DNA of 64,000 bases, taken from Fusibacter ferrireducens (GTDB lineage Bacteria; Bacillota; Clostridia; Peptostreptococcales; Acidaminobacteraceae). The stretch covers positions 62,001-126,000 of the forward strand of contig NZ_JADKNH010000006.1 of assembly GCF_015352425.1 (NCBI RefSeq). The letters run 5' to 3'. Under the pieces are notes generated by a model that was not told the DNA's origin, did no database searches, and saw only the letters and a list, made by a program, of their open reading frames with translations. Positions within the stretch are counted from its first letter, which is position 1. Every line of letters starts with the position of its first letter. A program made the position numbers and the translations under genes. Positions 60,899-64,000 of this stretch are shown here, piece after piece.

Positions 60899-62086
60899 TT
60901 ATTTTTCACAAAATGCTTTTAGTCTTTTAAGGCCCTCTTCGATATTCGCCATACTGGTTGCATATGAAAGCCTAACGTAATCGTCCACGCCAAATGCAAT
61001 GCCTGGAATGACAGCAATATTCGCATGATCTAATAAAACAGATGCTAGATCAATAGAATTTTTAACTTCAATGCCTTCTATTTTTTTCCCTAGGAAATAA
61101 GAAATATCAACCATTACATAAAATGCACCTTCTGGTTCAACACAGCTGACATTTGAGATATTATTAATGGTTTTAACCATGTACTGTCTTCTTTCGTCAA
61201 AAGCTTGTCTCATCACTTCAATTGGCGATTGATCACCATTAAGTGCTTCAATACTTGCATATTGTGCAATTGTATTTGGGTTAGAAGTTGCATGAGATTG
61301 AATATTGCTCATGATTTTAGCGATTTCCACAGAACTCGCTGTGTAGCCAATGCGCCATCCAGTCATGGCATAGGCTTTACTCAAGCCATTGACAACAATC
61401 GTTCTCTCTTTGAAGGCTTCAGAAAGCGCAGCAATGGAGTAATGTTGTTTGCCGTATATCAATTTTTCATAAATTTCATCGGATATGATATAGAGATCGT
61501 GTCGTACTGCAAAATCTCCAATAGCGACGAGTTCTTCCTTTGAATAAACAGCGCCCGTAGGATTGTTAGGACTATTGAGAATAATCGCCTTCGTCTTTGT
61601 TGTTACTGCTTGTTCCATTTGCTCTACAGTTACCTTAAACAGATTGGAAGCTTGTGCTTCAACTAAAACGGGCTCACCATCTGCCATCTTAACGAGTTCG
61701 TAGTAGCTTACCCAATACGGTGAAGGAATGATCACTTCATCCCCTGGATTTAAAAGTGCCTGCAATGAATTGAAAAGTGAATGTTTTGCACCTGATGAAA
61801 CCACAATTTGCTCAGGATTGTAATCCAGTTCATTGTCTCTTTTGAGTTTGTCACAGATTGCCTTTTTTAATTCAATCAATCCAGATGCAGCAGTATAACC
61901 ATTGCCGCCTTTTTCAATTTGTTTAATGGCTGCTGTTCTGATATACTCTGGTGTATTAAAATCAGGCTCTCCTGCACCAAAGCTGACGATATCAACGCCA
62001 CTTTCCTTTAATTGTTTTGCTTTAGCTGTAATGGCTAAAGTCATAGATGCTGAAATACCGCTGTTTTTTATGGACAAAGATTTCAT
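60899..62086 (-). CDS. PLP-dependent aminotransferase, class I (aspartate aminotransferase type)
   Basis: A 395-residue fold-type I aminotransferase. DIVSFGAGEPDFNTPE and KGGNGYTAASGLIELKKAI are the N-terminal substrate-binding parts. SSGAKHSLFNSLQALLNPGD, IILNSPNNPTGAVYS (Asn for PLP O3), YIISDEIYEKLIY (Asp/Tyr) and NGLSKAYAMTGWRIGY (Schiff-base Lys237) complete the site. A C-terminal VRLSYATSM supplies the carboxylate-binding Arg. It matches the AspC/PatA-type subgroup, converting aspartate and 2-oxoglutarate to oxaloacetate and glutamate, although other amino donors are possible. The ATG at 62086 has GGAGGT 8-9 bases upstream; the TTG at 62101 is rejected. It is monocistronic. Confidence 0.93.
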   Translation of the reverse strand: MKSLSIKNSGISASMTLAITAKAKQLKESGVDIVSFGAGEPDFNTPEYIRTAAIKQIEKGGNGYTAASGLIELKKAICDKLKRDNELDYNPEQIVVSSGAKHSLFNSLQALLNPGDEVIIPSPYWVSYYELVKMADGEPVLVEAQASNLFKVTVEQMEQAVTTKTKAIILNSPNNPTGAVYSKEELVAIGDFAVRHDLYIISDEIYEKLIYGKQHYSIAALSEAFKERTIVVNGLSKAYAMTGWRIGYTASSVEIAKIMSNIQSHATSNPNTIAQYASIEALNGDQSPIEVMRQAFDERRQYMVKTINNISNVSCVEPEGAFYVMVDISYFLGKKIEGIEVKNSIDLASVLLDHANIAVIPGIAFGVDDYVRLSYATSMANIEEGLKRLKAFCEK

Positions 62087-62234
62087 AAATTCGACCTCCA
62101 ATGATCTCTAAAATTATGTTCATTATAACAACTCTTTTAAGAGATGTACACGCATATTGTTAACCTTTTGATGATTACCTTATTTTTTTTTAAAGTTTTT
62201 TTCAACATTTTATTTAAAAGTATTTAGAAGATTT

Positions 62235-62855
62235 TCATCTTTTTAAATGCTCTTCAGTTGGCTCGTGAAGACACTTGAATCTTGACCCATCATACTTATA
62301 AATATGCAGTTTTGCATTGCCGGCCACATGGTAATCCTTGATCTTGTGAATTTGATCCCCATTGAAAATTAATCTTAACATCATCAATGTCACGCCATGA
62401 GTGACGATCATAACACGCTTGAAGCGATTTGCTTCAAAATGTCGATCTAATAACTCTCTTACAAAATCATCTACGCGTTTATAGAGCATATGATAGTTTT
62501 CACCATCTTCTAACTTGAATTTTTCTGGTTCAAAATAGTACTCTCTGTATGCCTTTGGATATTTTTTTTCAATATCCTCTGAAAGCATCCCCTGCCAAGA
62601 ACCCAGTCCAATCTCTCTCAAACGATCATCACATGTGATATGGACTGCATTATTCGTTGCAATCTGAAGCGTATTCAATGCTCGATTTGAAGGTGAAGAA
62701 TAATAAGCATCAAATTCAAGGGGTCTAATCTCTCTGCCCAAATAATGAGCACTCTGTATGCCACTTTCAGTTAACGGTGAATTCAACCAGCCCTGCATTC
62801 TCCCCAGAACATTCCATTCCGTCTGTCCATGTCTTGCCATATAAATCTCTAGCAT
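62235..62855 (-). CDS. histidine phosphatase family protein (phosphoglycerate mutase-like)
   Basis: A 206-residue member of the cobC/PhoE-type histidine phosphatases. ARHGQTEWNVLGRMQGWLNS holds Arg8 and the phospho-accepting His9. YYSSPSNRALNTLQIA holds the second Arg. LREIGLGSWQGM holds the acid Glu, and MIVTHGVTLMMLRLIF holds the second His. Size fits broad-specificity phosphatases (CobC, PhoE) rather than glycolytic mutases (about 230-250). AAAGGAG precedes the ATG. It is a single gene. The substrate is unknown. Confidence 0.9.
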   Translation of the reverse strand: MLEIYMARHGQTEWNVLGRMQGWLNSPLTESGIQSAHYLGREIRPLEFDAYYSSPSNRALNTLQIATNNAVHITCDDRLREIGLGSWQGMLSEDIEKKYPKAYREYYFEPEKFKLEDGENYHMLYKRVDDFVRELLDRHFEANRFKRVMIVTHGVTLMMLRLIFNGDQIHKIKDYHVAGNAKLHIYKYDGSRFKCLHEPTEEHLKR

Positions 62856-63003
62856 GCCATTCTCCTTTACCTCATGTAATCTCTATTATTTTATATGATT
62901 CCCTTATGAGTTTACAAGGAGAATTCAATAAAATAGCTGAAAAATAGCACTAAATAATCTTTTAGGGCAATTTTTTCTCTAAATCGTCTTTCGCTGATGG
63001 TAC

Positions 63004-63073
63004 AAAAAAAGAACTATAAATCCTGCTTTTGAGAACGTCAAATTTGCGCCTCTAAAATAGGGTCTATAGCTCC
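63004..63073 (-). terminator. probable terminator of the DUF975 gene
   Basis: On minus GGAGCTATA (63065-63073) pairs with TATAGTTCT (63010-63018) using some G-T pairs, followed by T7. The loop is long. A short AAATCGTCTTTCGCTGATG stretch nearby (62981-62999) hints at the 105-bp repeat core but is too short to call. Confidence 0.6.
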
Positions 63074-63092
63074 TTTATCATCCACTTAAAAC

Positions 63093-63884
63093 CTAGTATT
63101 CATCATACCAATCATCGGATTCACTTTCCTCAGAATCCACTGGTGTATAGCAAAGTTCATCTGGCGTACATAAGTTATGTCTAATCGCATTTACTCTTAA
63201 TGAAGCATAGAGTTGTGCTTTAGTTGCATCCGCATAGGGGTTAACAAACCAAACGCCAATTCCAAACAGTAATCCACCCAAGATGTACCATCCTATGAAA
63301 GAAAGGTCTAACACAAATATGTCCCATTTTTGACCTCTTGTCATATCCATACTCAATTCAATAGCTCTACCGCTTTCTATGTTTGGATTGTCTGCCAAAA
63401 TATAAGGTACCATTGAATAAGCATAATATTTTACGATACCCGGTATAATTAATAGCAATACCCACAATAAATTGTATACGCTTCTTATGAGCATGGTAAT
63501 AACGATGTTGAAGTAGTACTCCGAGTTAAATCCAAATCCAACTTCTCTGAATGAAACCTCACGTTCAGTTCCTCTTAAAAAGTAGTTGCGTCCGCCAACT
63601 TCAAGAATATATCCCACAAATACTCTAAGTGCAATAAATACGACGATCATTACAATAATAGCAAAAGAAAAAACTGGTAACCATGATGTTAAACCGTCAA
63701 AGGTGATGTGCCCATTTTGATAAACATCGACTCTTGGCATTGGATTAAAATTATCCATACGCGAATTTGATCTCGTGGATGCTCCCGTTACAACCATAAT
63801 GATCATACTCACAAAAAATGCTGTCATATAATTCTGTTTCAAAAACTTTTTAGCTTTCGTTTTAAGCTCTATTCGACTCCACAT
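63093..63884 (-). CDS. DUF975 family membrane protein
   Basis: A 263-residue integral membrane protein with four to five hydrophobic segments (AFFVSMIIMVVTGAS, VFSFAIIVMIVVFIALRVFV, ITMLIRSVYNLLWVLLLIIP, SFIGWYILGGLLFGIGVWFV). DUF975 hallmarks are KTKAKKFLKQNYM at the N-terminus, GGRNYFLRG, IPGIVKYYAYSMVPYILADN and SMDMTRGQKWDIFVLDLSF. An acidic tail (EESESDDWYDEY) closes it. Function is unknown; the family is widespread in Firmicutes. The ATG at 63884 has GAGGGGTG upstream, while the ATG at 63899 contains that site, so 63884 is chosen. Confidence 0.88.
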   Translation of the reverse strand: MWSRIELKTKAKKFLKQNYMTAFFVSMIIMVVTGASTRSNSRMDNFNPMPRVDVYQNGHITFDGLTSWLPVFSFAIIVMIVVFIALRVFVGYILEVGGRNYFLRGTEREVSFREVGFGFNSEYYFNIVITMLIRSVYNLLWVLLLIIPGIVKYYAYSMVPYILADNPNIESGRAIELSMDMTRGQKWDIFVLDLSFIGWYILGGLLFGIGVWFVNPYADATKAQLYASLRVNAIRHNLCTPDELCYTPVDSEESESDDWYDEY

Positions 63885-64000
63885 ATATTCACCCCTCATC
63901 TATTTTATAAGATCTTGTTCATGATCTAACTCTATTTTAACTTAATACCCTTTAAAAAGCATTTTAAAAAGGTTAAAAACGTATTAAAAAACGACTTAAA

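Noticed and set aside
62981-62999. Another copy of the 105-bp repeat
   Set aside because: Only about 19 bases resemble the core, with mismatches, and neither end sequence is present.

Overview
The window is a low-GC, gene-dense chromosomal segment of a Firmicute, most likely an anaerobic member of the Clostridia. Evidence for this is the pyruvate formate-lyase pair under a ZTP riboswitch, a miaB-mutS-mutL-miaA-hfq block in clostridial order, a SigI/RsgI pair, SLH-type surface protein and strong AGGAGG ribosome sites. A Fusibacter/Acidaminobacter-like organism would fit, but sequence reading alone cannot settle the genus. I see no rRNA, convincing tRNA or CRISPR array. Almost all genes lie on the minus strand; only the partial gene at the left edge, a small P-loop gene (1909), a 5'-nucleotidase (11632) and a DUF401 permease (24391) are on plus.

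Left part (1-30 kb): a HAD phosphatase beside the C-terminal half of a GatZ/KbaZ-type protein, a GNAT acetyltransferase and an OYE reductase. Next is a sigI-rsgI pair preceded by a secreted protein that ends in a long Asp-Tyr-Asp-His run, with a SigI-like promoter (C-run plus CGAA) in front. Then come a membrane GGDEF protein, a PadR regulator with a flavodoxin-fold reductase sharing one palindromic operator, a secreted 5'-nucleotidase with LysM, and a signalling cluster of CHASE2-class III cyclase, MBL hydrolase and GAF-HD-GYP protein. A GHL10-amidase cell wall enzyme, a TPR-GAF-GGDEF protein, two lipoproteins and a GntR-ABC transporter operon complete this part.

Middle part (30-44 kb): core metabolism and DNA repair. 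This holds pflB-pflA-DUF1667 behind a complete promoter, ZTP riboswitch and terminator; transketolase; and miaB, mutS, mutL, miaA and hfq.

Accessory part (43.9-52.4 kb): a very AT-rich two-gene island (cytosolic 305-aa protein plus 240-aa multi-pass membrane protein, arranged like phage lambda rexA-rexB) sits between miaB and a decayed second copy of the miaB 5' end. It is followed by the lysis and tail-fibre end of a degraded prophage. I regard the two-gene island as the best candidate for an undescribed, possibly anti-phage, system.

Right part (52.6-64 kb): MBL hydrolase, a large SLH-Ig surface protein, a DAACS dicarboxylate/glutamate carrier with a GlnK/GlnL-like two-component system, an aminotransferase, a histidine phosphatase and a DUF975 membrane protein.

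A family of 105-bp, inverted-repeat-ended intergenic repeats occurs at four or more sites (226-435, 13684-13763, 18060-18444, 21631-21735, and a relic near 53704). Most copies lie against a rho-independent terminator.
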